A stretch of DNA of 64,000 nt from Fusarium oxysporum f. sp. lycopersici 4287. Its lineage: Eukaryota; Ascomycota; Sordariomycetes; Hypocreales; Nectriaceae. A program made the position numbers and the translations under genes. Shown one piece after another: positions 41,655 to 53,388 of this stretch (within the stretch, counting starts at the first letter, position 1; the number at the start of each line of letters is the position of its first letter). The notes under the pieces are model-generated. The model was not told the origin of the DNA. It was given only the letters and a program-made list of their open reading frames with translations, and did no database searches. The DNA is taken from assembly GCF_000149955.1 (NCBI RefSeq), contig NC_030988.1, positions 62,001 through 126,000 of the forward strand, written 5' to 3'.

Positions 41655-42293
41655 TTGACCCAAATGACAAACTGTGTTTTCGGTTTAATATTAGTTAACA
41701 TGTTTACTCGTAGCTCTGCAAGTATTACTCCCCACGATCAGTACTCTAGTAGCATTGGAGTTCTCGGCTGTAAGATCGACACCAACCGCGTTGCCTACTG
41801 GCCCGGTACCGTTGACTGCAACAACATCTGCGTCAAGGTTTTCAACGAGGGCCGCGACGTCCATCTCCTCAAGATCGACTCCTCCGGGGGTGCTCACGAC
41901 ATCTCCTACGATGCTTGGAACTACCTTGGCTTCGGCGAGTCCGCTACTAAGAACCCCCAGCAGGGCGGTGGCATTGTCATGGACTACGAGTTCGTCCACG
42001 CCTCCAGATGCAATGAAATCCTCGACAACGGCAAGCTTCCCCTATCGGCCGCGAATTCAATGAACTATGTCGTTTCATGCCTTGACGAGCCCACAAGCTG
42101 GGTCGCCCAGAATTATGAGTTGTACAACATCAATGAACCCACCTGCAAGCGCGGTGTTGACGAGAAGTGCCACCTGAACCTTGCCGTCAGCAACCAGCCC
42201 GAGTGCCCCAGCGGCCTCGGCTCCGGCAGTAGTCTCAACCTCAAAGTCGAGAATATCTTGTACGGCTCTGGCAAGTCAGTCGTCGCACCCTAG
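41655..42293 (+). CDS. Secreted cysteine-containing fungal protein of unknown function
   Basis: Open frame of 212 residues. After a hydrophobic N-terminus (from ATG 41664: MTNCVFGLILVNMFTRSSAS, signal-peptide-like), the body starts at GVLGCKIDTNRVAYWPGTVD and contains CNNICVKV, GGAHDISYDAWNYLGFG, MDYEFVHASRCNEIL and CKRGVDEKCHLNL. The regular cysteines suggest an extracellular disulfide-bonded fold; the overall pattern recalls a conserved fungal secreted family, perhaps double-psi beta-barrel-like, but I cannot name it. Codon use from about 41755 onward is strongly C/G-ending, typical of a well-expressed conserved gene, whereas the first ~30 codons are AT-rich like the upstream spacer. The real first exon might therefore lie elsewhere, or the promoter side has been mutated or replaced. 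Confidence 0.7.
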   Translation: MTQMTNCVFGLILVNMFTRSSASITPHDQYSSSIGVLGCKIDTNRVAYWPGTVDCNNICVKVFNEGRDVHLLKIDSSGGAHDISYDAWNYLGFGESATKNPQQGGGIVMDYEFVHASRCNEILDNGKLPLSAANSMNYVVSCLDEPTSWVAQNYELYNINEPTCKRGVDEKCHLNLAVSNQPECPSGLGSGSSLNLKVENILYGSGKSVVAP

Positions 42294-43676
42294 GTGATAT
42301 TAATGACTCTGTATAGGTGGAGTAAAATAGCTTAGCCAGATAGGGATAGAGAGCCGAATAGTGGTAGGCTGTGTTGTACGGCAAAGTCAGGGCTGATAAG
42401 CTTCACATGACATAGGTTAATATAAATAGATACTTCAGAAAATGCAGTAGGTTTAGCAATGACAGCATAGCATGCCTTTAGCTTAACTTTAATACAATCG
42501 ATAAACTCTCCATTACAGTGAGTATGAAGATTTCTTTTAGCTCAATCGATTCCGTCTCCTATTAAAGTCCACATACAGCACATCAGAGTCATTATCAAGC
42601 CGCTTAACACAATAGAATGCAACGTGGCGAGCTGGGAGACATCAAAACGAATGGCTTCGTCCTTGGGAATGAATTTGGGTTCATCAGCGCTTTATAGCTA
42701 GATACACAAAACGAGAGAACCTTCCATTATAGGAACATAGTAACGCAGGCATACCAGCTCACTATCGGCTTCGTCAAGATCATCGACTGGTTAAGAGCCT
42801 TCTTCTTGACAATATGAGGGCGTTCAAAGGCTTCTGGGCCATTATATAGTGTCTTTCCGAATCCTGGCACTTATGTGATGAAAATTGTTTTTTATGAGGT
42901 TGACTCCCGTGCAACCATGCCAAAACACGGATTTTCCGATTTCACGTCGGAGAGAAGACTTACAGAGTCACGACAGACTCCATTAGACATAGGTCACTGG
43001 GTGAGTCATGCTGAGAAGTTATGTTAGATAGGGGCGGCAGGGAGAAGGATCTTGAACGGGTGCCCAAATGCACTGAATTAAACGAGGCTAACCTGTTGAT
43101 TCACATGTCTGCATACTAGATATACTCATGATTCACTCCAGTTCCTATCTATGTTATGCAGCGCCCTCCAAACTTGCTAGGGTACAGGTAGACGTGAATG
43201 TAACCCGTCGGGACTCAGCATTCATTCCCCTATTGTAATGCTCCATATCTCGAAGTCTGCTTAGCACTACGGGTTAAATTACTTAGGGCCTCTTTAGACT
43301 CGATACCTGGCTGTGGTCAATCAAAAATGTTATGTGGGAATATTAGGCCTCGACGTACATGCCTTCTGTAAAAGTACAGTGCGCCAAACCTAAGATTAAA
43401 AAACGGTAATTTGTTCAGGCCATTGCTGACCAAGAACTTGTTCGCGAGTAACAATTATAAACAGGTAAGATCTTCTATCTAGCAAGATCAAAGCCATGCG
43501 ATGTCCCATAGCTAACAAAATACAATGCGCCCACTTGCGAGATTCGGATATATCTACTTGTAACGAGCGCGGGGCCATACACATTAATGAGTCGGAGTCA
43601 TGCTTCCATCATGCAACCACCAGATGACAGATTCTCTCCGGGTCCTCAGTCCTTCTTGGCTACCGTTACCACACAT
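42294..43676. other. Intergenic, AT-rich
   Basis: Nothing recognisable on either strand in 1.4 kb; no RNA gene seen. Confidence 0.5.
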
Positions 43677-44160
43677 CTAATACTGCCATTCCTTGTAGCT
43701 CCCTCCAGGACATCCCGGCGTTCCGTACACACCACCCACAATCCACAATATCATATCAACAAATGCCCAAAGTCCCAAGCCCCCAAGCGTCAACAACTTG
43801 AAAACGGCCAAAGGCCAATGATGAGCGTAAAACTGATCAACCCCCAGAACTCCGAACAGTAAGGAGAGAATCATCGCGGTGCGTTCTTGCCGGTAGCATT
43901 TTTCCGTTTTAGGTCGTTCGTCAAAACCGCCCCAGCTTCGCGCTGCGAGGTAAGATGCTTCTTGTTCTGACAGTGTTAGTTGGAGGAAGGTTGAGGGAAG
44001 GAGGGGGAGATGGACCGTTGTGAATGGAAAGAAGGGTGCTGCCGATGGCAGCAAAGAAGACGTAGCTTAGCATGATCATCTTCCATCTTCGAATTGCGAA
44101 GCATAGACTGTTCGTGAGGACGCGGCCAAGCTTGTCCGCATTTACAAGTCCAGCCTCCAT
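43677..44160 (-). CDS. TM2-domain membrane protein
   Basis: Two exons, 44160-44016 and 43966-43677, joined by a 49-nt intron (GTCCAT...TCAG), 144 residues. The N-terminus (MEAGLVNADKLGRVLTNSL) is followed by a hydrophobic helix (MIMLSYVFFAAIGSTLL), then EQEASYLAARSWGGFDER and the TM2 domain: AMILSLLFGVLGVDQFYAHHW with the DxF-type turn between two helices, and LGLWAFVDMILWIVGG ending YGTPGCPGGSYKEW. TM2 proteins are small membrane proteins of unclear role. Reading across the intron restores the conserved order, which fixes the splice sites despite the non-consensus donor. Single-copy, not obviously linked to its neighbours. Confidence 0.88.
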
Positions 44161-46351
44161 GATAATTGAAGATATTACGAGTTAAGTTGAGATGTCGAGC
44201 TTAACGCGTTGGGGACGGTGGGAAAGATGCCTATTATAATGATTAGGCGTTGGGTGAAACTAGAAAAGGTCCCGACGAACTGAGGCGATGGTTAATCATT
44301 TATTAGCCAGTCGCTCCCTTTCTGGATTCCATGTGTATCTTACCCCATGTTCTAGTGCTAGCTGTAACCAACAAGTCCTTGTCCGACACGGTTTGCGATC
44401 AACTATTCCTTTGAAATGTCCTCCCTTGCCACTGCTAGCCCCCTGCTGTGTTCCAATGCTCTAACTTAAACTACCTCAAAGATACTCTTCCTCATGACGT
44501 TGTAAGCCTCTCCGAGCAAAGCGTTTACGTCATGGTGATGGCTTTGTAGCCAGTAGGCTTCTGCTATGATATATGTGTGTCAGATGTGAAATGCAAGGCC
44601 AAAACTATGTGACGATGTGTGGCATAACGATACTACCTATGAAGCGACGAAGGCTGTGGACGTTTTTCACAAGTGGAGATAGGTGGGTATTTCGAAAGTC
44701 CACTATCGTGCTGTGTGATGTGTAAATCAACAATACACTCCTTCTATTACTAATATAATGGGACCGCCAGGGCTGAGATTCCTCTTCGATCCCTAAATAC
44801 ATACGGAACTACCCACGATCGACCCTGACAAAAGGAGCATCAGTTTCTTCAAATTGAAATTCACTATAATGCCCATCCATCCACTGCGCGGTCCGCCTGA
44901 GATCCACATGATGACAGACTGCACTTTCCCATGCTTTTAGCAATAAATCATTGAGTGTGGCCCAGTGGCTGATCGAAAGCTCACTACATTGGGTCATACA
45001 TAACGCTTAAAAACCAAGGTGACCATTTCCTTTCCGGCTTCGTGCTTGTGTCAGAATCAAACTTGCATTTATGGAGGCAATAATAGTTTTTGCCTCCATG
45101 CTATGCACATTCGACTGGGAGTGGGTCAGCCAAGAACTGGACTGGTGTGATGAAACGAGATTCGACATGACTAAGAAGAAGATAGAGTTATTCGTTCGCT
45201 TTTATCCCTCACGTAAGAATACAATTACGGCTTAAAAAGTGGAATCATTTAAACGAGGCATATGGCAAAGACAGGGTGCTTTGCTTACATCTAAAAACAG
45301 ATTCTCTAGAAAGGCCTCTTTAGCGAAAATCGGACTGTACCTATTATTAACTTTAATCCTAATATCCAATACTCACCCTGTGAAATGTACTGATAGATAG
45401 CAACATGGCGCTTTTTATACGCTACGTGTTTAAAATACTCAGTGGTTTATATACTAGACCCGAACAGGTTGCAGTAGACCTACGCTTTGTGACTTGGTTC
45501 ACTATAACATTCATATCAACGATCTGGCCATCATCTGAATATTCCCTCCCTATCTAGGGCCACACTTACGAGCTTCGTAATTAGGAGTTACCTCGAGGGC
45601 AAAACGTAGCTTGCAATGACAGTTATCAAGTCTAGGCGCATTTACATTATAAAGAGCAATCAAACTTGAAGCGCAGCATATGGAACAAAAGGAGGCCCTC
45701 AGTTTTTCATGCTGATCAACCTTCCTCGGGCAGATTCGATGTCGGGTTAGCAAGCAAAGCGCTCAAATAGACATATACCTCAAAGCTAGATTATGGTTTT
45801 ATCGTGCATTTTTTGTACTACAATCAGGAATACTTAGAGAGTAGTAAATAATTATACGTAGTATTTCCGCATTGTATATTTGTGTGTTATATACTGTACT
45901 TCTATCTCAATTTTGAAGACACATCTTGGTATAGTGTCAATGTAGGATACGCTTGAGGTCCAAAGGAGGATCAATTTGGAGACATATATATCTATTACTT
46001 TCATTCCCGTAATAGTCCTGCAGCATTATATCCGTTGTCTTGGTGGTGTTAGTAATTGCTGTACTATATATTAAGCTTTAAATAGTAGATCTATTATCTG
46101 GCCTGTGGCCCCTAATTGAGTTTAATCAAGCTGCTAATAACATACTCATGCTATTCTGTAACGTAATTCTCTACATAGGTATTTAAAAATACAGACAATT
46201 ACTCATGCGCTGAAAATATTCGGTCCTTATAACATATATTAACTTGTTCATCTACTGCAGCCTTAAGCAATGAAAGTTATATATATACCAGCCAGCTTTT
46301 GCAATATTGACTGTTTGGTCAACACAATACAGTAACTAAAAAGAATCGATC
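44161..46351. other. Intergenic, AT-rich
   Basis: 2.2 kb with only short unconvincing ORFs. The first part should contain the TM2 promoter. Confidence 0.5.
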
Positions 46352-46912
46352 ATGACTGGAAAGATTAATGAAAATGCTTTCCACCTTTCTGCTTATTTCA
46401 GTTATTCGCAACTTCTCGCTCATTTCAATGCTTCCCAGCTTCTTGCTCATTTCAACGCCATTAATAGTATCTCAGCCTATATAGGTACCATGAGTCTGAT
46501 CACGGTGATCTTTAACGGCGTAAAAGCGGACGAGGACGGCAAGTTCTCATTCCTCGCGGGGATGAGCTTGCTTGTAGGCGCAACCGAATTCTCGGTGATG
46601 GAACTTGTAGTGGCTACAATCTTGTCCTACGGATATCGAGATAAGCTTCTATTAGATGATAAGTGGAAGAGGGTTCCACTTCCGTTATGGACACCACTTC
46701 TTATGGAATGCCTAGCCGTCGCACAATTCGTATTGGGTCTGGTTCTTTGTCATACCTCGACGTATCCAAACTGGTGTATTATTATAGTTATCACAGGGTT
46801 ATTTATTGCCATATCGCTTGTGCTGTTAGCTGCATGGAAAGCCTGGAAGAACTCATCGCAAGCTCGCATCCTGGGCCAGGAGATGCAGTCAAAATTTGCA
46901 GCAATGTCTTAA
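46352..46912 (+). CDS. Small four-helix membrane protein, unknown
   Basis: 186-codon frame without introns. Four predicted hydrophobic helices (about 41-58 ISAYIGTMSLITVIF; 68-92 FLAGMSLLVGATEF...; 112-133 LLMECLAVAQFVLGLVL; 140-162 WCIIIVITGLFIAISLVLL), then a short basic tail. Residues ~18-36 contain an exact tandem duplication of SQLLAHFNA. No family recognised. The nearest genes are far away and AT-rich DNA surrounds it. It could be a lineage-specific gene; coding status rests on ORF length and regular helix pattern only. Confidence 0.5.
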   Translation: MTGKINENAFHLSAYFSYSQLLAHFNASQLLAHFNAINSISAYIGTMSLITVIFNGVKADEDGKFSFLAGMSLLVGATEFSVMELVVATILSYGYRDKLLLDDKWKRVPLPLWTPLLMECLAVAQFVLGLVLCHTSTYPNWCIIIVITGLFIAISLVLLAAWKAWKNSSQARILGQEMQSKFAAMS

Positions 46913-48985
46913 AAGCTCAGGCCGGGGTGTACTGGTGTGATGCTAAGGGCCAATGGTCTTTATAGAATGGATTTGTTCATAGCCTTAAGAGCCTGCTACA
47001 CGATTGTTGCTACTGCACTGGTAAGTACAGCATATATTCAAGAACTAGGTGCACGGTCGGCTGGATATTTCGGCTTTATATGATTATAGAGGAAGTATGT
47101 TGTGACATAGTAGCAATATAATAGATCTATTCCGATGCTTGCAATATTATAAAATCGAATTCGGTTACGCGAAGTACTGTATCTTAAATCTAAAGATAAT
47201 TGATAGGCGGCATATTTCCAGTTCACTGTATTGAAATGAAGAGGGCTCCATCGGAACAAAGCAGTCAGCCAGAATCTCGCAACAAGATCCTCTTCATCAA
47301 GGAGACTACGCTGACCTTAAAGCTTTCAGCCTTCGGCTTGATGGATCCGGTGACTATCTGCGCACTTGCAGCGTTGCGTCGCATATAAACAATAACGCTA
47401 TCCATACAATCCATAAGGATAACTGGATAAGGGAAACCAGATCCCCTATACAACGGACAGATAGACAGACTGGGTGTTCCCACATTCCGTGTATTCAATC
47501 CATTGCTGTATGTTCGTTGACTACCCATCTTTTAAGGTCTAGGTCTACTAGCTAGTTCTACCCGTATCCTCAAATGCCAACATTTTTAGTCGAGAACACA
47601 CATAGTCTCTGCCCTGTACGCAGCAAGTCAACCATTGCGGATACGCAGAGCCATATCTTGGGCTTTATGGCCGCGTGAATGACATGCGCTCTATAAGTTT
47701 TCATATACCTGATGCAGTAGTATCCGGTAACAATTTGTGTGGTAAGATATCATGATATAGCCTATGCTATGTACTGTACGTGCATAAGGTTGTATGGTTG
47801 AAGAAACTTCAAGCTCCAGTACAAAGAGAAGAAAACAAAAATACACATATGGACAATATGCTTCAACGCCCTTCCTGCGGCCTGTGCTCACACATTAAAA
47901 CGAAAAGTCAGTTATCTTAGTGACTGTCAAGCCCCTCTCCAAAACGGTATAAGTAAGAGCCCGGCTGTTCATTCTTCGAGACACTCTAGCCCGACTCCTT
48001 AGCACGTGAATCACTCTCAAGATGGTTACACAGATAACATCAGGCCCTTCATCGGCGATCGGCCGCCAAACAATGTCAACACCATGTTTCTAACTCTAAT
48101 CCCCCTCTCTCACATCGCTTAGATCAGATACAGAGAACCGAGCCATAACAGCCAGTTTCGAAGCCTCCGTATTGCTATTGACGAGAAGAATATCGACGAC
48201 GGATATAGCCCTCATAGCTCTCTCAGCTTACCAACATGGTGATAATGACGCGATGCAAGTGGCGCAACTCGTACTTGTTTTGATTAAAGTTAGAACCTCA
48301 CCGTATAGTTTTAGTCGTGCGCTTTTTCCTCCTCCACGACAGACGCTCGACGTGCAGGGGGGCCACACATTGTGCTTATTCCAGCTGTCCCAGCTGCATA
48401 GCTCTGCATCGAGTCATGTAGGGAGCCACACGGTAATCCGAGCACTATCTCATACCGTGTTATGCGAAACTAATTTGGGTCTGGTGCTTTAGAGTTCATC
48501 TACTTTTGGGCTACGTTCTCGCGCCTGGCTAAAACCGGGCTAATACGCCAATTTCGCGCCCGTAAGCTGACATACCATACCGTATTTACTCATGTCATCC
48601 GGACGAGAAAATGGGGGCAAAACTCGCCCACCTTAGTGCCGATAAGCCTCCTAAAGCGATTTGCAAAAGCGGTTTAATATGTAATCTCTCCCTACATTTT
48701 CTCCGGACTTCATGAAAGTAGCAATGCTTTCAGGCCATCTTTATCTTTCCGGAAGTGATTATATAAGAAGGAAGATCTTGAAGGACTGTTCTATTAAGAC
48801 ATGTCTAAAATACAAATCGTACGGCGTTTGCTTCAGCGACTAATAACCGCCCAAAGCTAGCGCAATGATACTGAATACGCGTGATAGGATGTGAAACTCT
48901 AAACCTTTGCTCGCATGACATTAAGAAAAGCAATGCCCATTCAACCGTTTACGTTTTTTCTACGCCACGTCTTTGATCGAATAAT
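46913..48985. other. Intergenic, AT-rich
   Basis: No supportable gene in 2.1 kb. Confidence 0.5.
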
Positions 48986-49900
48986 TTACTGACCGCAAGT
49001 ACATTGACGATTATCGCCAGATGCCTGCCCTTCATTGGAGGGTGATGGCGGCGCATGAGTCTTTCCAGATTCTGGCAGTGCTGGAGCCGCTATATCAGTA
49101 TACTCAGACGATTGTGTCGTTTGCGCAGCCCCCGACCCAGCTGCATGAGACCCTGTCAGTGGCAAAGTTGTCTCATTTGGCATATCGCCATTGGTAGTAC
49201 TAGTGGCACTATCAGTATCAGAGGATCCGCTTCTGCCGCTGCCCGTAGGATCAGGCTTATCTGCGTCAGTTTCTGGTATCTTCGTATCGGATAGCTCTTT
49301 AGTTGGTGTCTGGTTGGTTGGTGTCTGGTTGGTTGGTGTCTGGTTGGTTGGTGTCTGGTTGGCTGGTGTCTCCATGGCTGCCCGAGTGGGCGCAGTTCCA
49401 ATAGGAGCGACACCCTTTGGAGTTGGCGTACTCACAGTGGTAGGCTTGCTGGATGCACTGGCATATTTCTCTGAAGTAAGGGTTGGATTGACTGGGCAAT
49501 CCTGGGTTATAGCGTACTCTGTCGCGGAAGCCTCACGGGCGTCGTCCGGCGGTCTAGTCTCAACAGAAATCATCTGGCAGTATTCAGCCTCCCTGCCTTC
49601 ACAAAAAAATTGAATACTACCAGGCCCTGGAGGCGCGTTTATAGGTAGTGTTATATTCATTAACGGGAAGCCATAGCAGAGGGCGTCGCCATGCTCAATT
49701 GTTAGGTTTTGACGTGTGTCCTGGCCAGAAAATAAGATACTGGCCTTCTGGCAACTCACACCCATATTTGGGGCCAGGTATTGATTCCAGGTTCCTGGAT
49801 AGAGTACCGGGCCAGCATCATCACACTCAGGGGAAGGGTTCTGGCCTGATGCAAGCCGAGCGAGCATTAATGCATAGTATAGTGGAGTTTCAACCTTCAT
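48986..49900 (-). CDS. Secreted Ser/Thr/Pro-rich glycoprotein with NQTPT repeats
   Basis: Intronless, 304 residues. Signal peptide MKVETPLYYALMLARLASGQ. The N-terminal ~120 residues contain six cysteines (ECDDAG, VSCQKA, ALCYGF, FFCEGR, EYCQMI, DCPVNP), consistent with a small disulfide-bonded domain. The rest is low-complexity Ser/Thr/Pro with four consecutive NQTPT units, each an N-glycosylation sequon, and ends in CTCGQ without a GPI-type hydrophobic tail. Likely a cell-wall or extracellular protein; function not recognised. The repeat is encoded by a 15-bp minisatellite at 49302-49369, so copy number may vary between strains. Confidence 0.72.
   Translation of the reverse strand: MKVETPLYYALMLARLASGQNPSPECDDAGPVLYPGTWNQYLAPNMGVSCQKASILFSGQDTRQNLTIEHGDALCYGFPLMNITLPINAPPGPGSIQFFCEGREAEYCQMISVETRPPDDAREASATEYAITQDCPVNPTLTSEKYASASSKPTTVSTPTPKGVAPIGTAPTRAAMETPANQTPTNQTPTNQTPTNQTPTKELSDTKIPETDADKPDPTGSGRSGSSDTDSATSTTNGDMPNETTLPLTGSHAAGSGAAQTTQSSEYTDIAAPALPESGKTHAPPSPSNEGQASGDNRQCTCGQ
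49302..49369 (-). repeat. 15-bp coding minisatellite (NQTPT units)
   Basis: GGTTGGTGTCTGGTT repeated about 4.5 times almost perfectly on the plus strand, in frame within the secreted glycoprotein gene. Confidence 0.9.
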
Positions 49901-50105
49901 CGTTCTGACTAGTCAAGCTACTCTGACGATAGAGTAAGGACGGAGCGAAGGGGTCATATATGCTACCGAATGTTCCGATATAGACTACAGTAGCTGTCAT
50001 TGCATGTAGAGATGGGATATCTAAATTTGTTGCTTAGTTCTAGGAGTGGGCACAGCCTCCTATTATTAGCGAAGCAAAGCTAGGTAGCTAATCACGGTCC
50101 TCGCA

Positions 50106-50275
50106 AACATGGCCACCTTCACATGAAGCTGATTGCCTCTGTTCTCGGTCAGCTAGGTTAAACTTAGGGCCCTTAGTGAATTATGAGTGAATTAGTTGGT
50201 CATCCCAAAAAACGCATTGCCTAAGGGAAGCAGCGCGTTACCAAACTCTTTATCGTTGTCTTGGCTATGACTAAT
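50106..50275 (+). repeat. ~170-bp dispersed repeat, copy 1
   Basis: Matches 57247-57417 in the same orientation (shared blocks TCAGCTAGGTTAAACTTAGG, GCATTGCCTAAGGGAAGCAG and CGCGTTACCAA) with substitutions. The first ~35 bp also match 60413-60449. Confidence 0.8.
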
Positions 50276-50692
50276 ATTACCAACATATCAATTATTCAGT
50301 ACTATATAGGTAAAACGACAGGTGACTTACTACGAGGAAAGTGGATTACTAATTGGTATAAAGTTAAGATTTGTCCTTAGGATGAATTTATTACGGTATG
50401 CGAGTGCTTAGGTCGAGTGAGGGTTAACAACGAGTTTCAGCATAGCTAAGGTCTTAGCTATGCGATCTAATCCCCCTTGAACTGTTAAAGCATGTCTGAC
50501 ACAGCAATTCACTTCCACCAAAAAAATTCAGGTTTTCACGTCAGACGTTTTCTGACACACCCTAGTTAATCTACCTAGACGATAAGGTATCTCTAGAGTC
50601 GAACACCTTTCGTCCGTTAACCTTCTGTAATGGTTCCACTCTGATGTTATGATATTGTCAAAATCGCTACCTAGTCCTTAAATCACAGTCTT
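50276..50692. other. Non-coding, pogo relic flank
   Basis: No gene. The expected pogo terminal repeat on this side could not be found. Confidence 0.4.
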
Positions 50693-51918
50693 TGGCGTCT
50701 TGAGACCCATGGGGTAGAGGGGCCAGTCTCCTCCTCAACCGATGTTGGAGTCCGTAGCTGCACATCAAGTTTCGAGACCACTTGTTCCGGGTCAAGTGGA
50801 ACAGGCCCAGCACCTCTAAAAGCAGCTTTGATAATTTCTTATGTCATAGTGGCCTGAAATGCGGCATAAAGAACCGGAAAGAACTCGGTTTTGGAAACAT
50901 GGTTTATCGAGTATCGGATCAGACGCTCGATTTCTTGGCCATATGCTTGCTTGGGCACAGAAAAGCACCCTGACATCAAGAGGCTGAGGCAGATGAGAAG
51001 TATGAGGCGGCATACAAAGCGTGGTGATCTTGTTCTCTTTACGATATCTCTCGAAGTCGACCGAGTGGTGGCTTTCCGGGCCACCAAGGATCAGAAGACG
51101 ATAGCGACTGTTGGATCGCTTGGCTGTAGACCTGTCGAAGTGCTTTAGCCACTCGAGACCCATCTCGTTATCGGTCCAGACATTTTGGGTCGTTGCAATA
51201 GCCCAATCGCCCGAAAGGCTACTTTCCCGGTACCAGTTGGCGAGGTGATACTGTCCCGCACCTATGATGAACGGCGGGATCGCCTGGCCTTCGACATTAA
51301 CTGCTTGAATGACGGTAATCCATTCCGGGTTTCCAGGCTGCACTGATTTCGGCTTTCCACGCCTTTCTGCAACTTTCGCGGCCGTTCCACTTGCAATGAC
51401 TCCCATCATAAAACCAGTCTAGTCAAAGTTCCAGGTGCCATCTGATCGGATGCCGCGGCGACTTAGCGATCGTGTTCTGCGCGAGCCCGAACCAATTGCG
51501 AATAATGGTTGGATCTCCGCACTTGGCTCTCTGGCAGTTCGCTTACGGAAAACACGCGTTTTGAGGTCTTTGTGTCTCTTGACGAAGTTCATAGCCCAAC
51601 GCTTGCCGACGGGTGACTCGTTACGGTCGGCGAGTAATCCGTTGGCCATCTCTTCCACACCAAGTAATCGTCGAGAAATCCTCGCGAATATAGGTCAAGA
51701 ATGAACTTGACTATGATCTGTTCTTCAAGATCAGATAGTATGCGTGACTTCGGGATCCAGTCACATTGCGATTGGATCCCATTTTGTCGGCGACGTAACG
51801 CCCAATAGTTGACTTAGTAAAATCTAGCAGCGTCTCGGAGACCTAACTTTGGGTTGTTTCGAAGCGCTTGACGTGTAAGAAGAACCTGACATTCAGAGTA
51901 AAGTTGAGGCATGGTCAT
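50693..51918 (-). pseudogene. pogo-type DDE transposase relic 2
   Basis: Read on the minus strand from ATG 51918 or 51912 (MPQLYSECQVLL), the pieces give a HTH region (ALRNNPKLGLRDAARFY then a stop), LEEQIIVKFILDLYSRGF, KRWAMNFVKRHKDLKTR, then WNFD-stop-TGFMMGVIASG where the usual DETGF Glu codon is now TAG. The centre continues GNPEWITVIQAVNVEG and PPFIIGAG. The second catalytic motif, normally LDGHxSHH, is LGGPESHH, so the Asp is lost. The C-terminal RGAGPVPLDPEQVVSKLDV is typical of the family and ends at 50693. Several stops and frame changes; long dead. A different subfamily from the element at 4409-6612. Confidence 0.85.
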
Positions 51919-52272
51919 TAATTGAGCATTGATCGATCAAATTGGCGTTTGTGATGGCTGAGGGAGTTTTGGTGCGCATGCTTAAAGCAAAAGAGAATTT
52001 ACCAATTTAGTAGGTATAAAGGTAAATCAAAAATGAAAGGTTGGAAACTGAACCTGAAAAGTAGTGTATATATTTAACCTTTTACTATCAATACTGAAGA
52101 TTCTTAAAATATAACTTTTATAAGAAGTGTTCCTAAATAAGTACGTATCAAATTGAAATCAATGTAGTATAACAGCTGAAACAACATTATTTATAGCCAC
52201 TAGGAAAAATATAAAGAGATAATTATCCCATATATTAAATAATTGTTATCCCATTTCATATTAATAAGATCT
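51919..52272. other. AT-rich, non-coding
   Basis: Contains GGAAACTGAACCTG at 52043-52056, identical to the inner TIR core of the MITE at 15601-15727; it may mark an end of the pogo relic. Confidence 0.4.
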
Positions 52273-52450
52273 TATTATATTACTATGGGTGCAGATTGGC
52301 CACAGCTCCTGCGGATAGCTTCCGAAGTTTATCATTCACGACGCAAAGCATATCCAAATCATATTATATTTACTACGGTTGCAGATTGGCCAAAGTTCCT
52401 GCAGATAGCTTCCAAAGTTTATCGTTCACAACGTAAATGATATCCAAATA
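52273..52450 (+). repeat. Tandem duplication, 2 x 89 bp
   Basis: Units 52273-52361 and 52362-52450, each starting TATTATAT and containing GCAGATTGGCCA...GATAGCTTCC(G/A)AAGTTTATC. Differences are mostly transitions. It duplicates a coding-like peptide (ADWP.(F/L)L.IAS.VY.S.RK). Confidence 0.88.
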
Positions 52451-53388
52451 AGGAACCAACCTATACTAATACAGCACCTGTCCTAATCAAAGAGCTTGAG
52501 CGTCAAACATACCTTGAAGCCATCAACCAACAAGATAAATGGAATAAACTAGTAGACCAGTATTATTCAAATTCTTTTACCACAAAGTGTTCAGGGCCTT
52601 TTATTATTCCTTTATTGCTCGGAATTAATAATCTGCCTCTATGCATTGAATTTCAGAACTTTTTAACTAAGATGCATGTATGTAATCGACTAACTCTATT
52701 TTAAATATTTCTAACAACTATTAGAAACGTGTCACAGAAACTCCTGGACATGAAAGATTTAAAGTGGAGGGGTATAACAACTTTGTTGAGAAGTTTTCGC
52801 ATGCACTTCTAAATAATATGCAAAGGGGGAGCCAGGCTTCATTTGACGGAGAGCTGTGGCAACTTAACCCCGAAACAGCATTAAAACAACTCGGTTTGAA
52901 AAAGGATTAAATTGTAAAATGCTTTCAAAAGTTGCCAAATAACTCGCAATCTGAGTCATTTCTGTCGATAATCCAAAGGCTTCCACTAAGCGCCTTTATC
53001 TTACATGCATCATTGAATTTGGATCAACTAGAAGAAATAAATCAACGACATAAGAATACGGTTATGGGTCAACTATTATGGATACTAGCGGAACTAGTCA
53101 AGAACGCTAGAACTCGCACCTTGCGTAACGATGAAAGCTGGACCGAACTTGACAAAAGATATGATGGAGAGCAGTGGAACGTGAGATACAAGACGACAAT
53201 AGGAAGGTATTACTTTCGAAGACTATTCAACTGACGAAGTCGGCCGATTTGCAGTCTCCTTTTTCAATCTCCATAAAGAACAGGAAATAAGTACATTTGT
53301 GGATATATCTGAGTACTATAGACAGTACAAGGCTCAAGGAATCCTTGACATGATGGATTCATTTAACAATTCAAAACCGTGCAGCTAG
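52273..53388 (+). pseudogene. Unidentified degraded protein gene
   Basis: Coding-like segments in order: ADWPKFLQIASKVYRSQRK; KELERQTYLEAINQQDKWNK; GINNLPLCIEFQNFL; ERFKVEGYNNFVEKFSHALL; LPNNSQSESFLSIIQRLPLS; NTVMGQLLWILAELVKNA; YDGEQWNVRYKTTIG. A 1-nt frame change near 53200 follows, then EGITFEDYSTDEVGRF and FVDISEYYRQYKAQGIL. Stops interrupt at about 52438 and 52907. The composition is AT-rich. I recognise no family; the consistent amphipathic peptide suggests a former protein, possibly ~350 residues. Confidence 0.45.

Noticed and set aside
40161..42293. Secondary-metabolite gene cluster around the O-methyltransferase
   Set aside because: No core synthase, P450, transporter or regulator nearby; the adjacent gene is an unrelated secreted protein.
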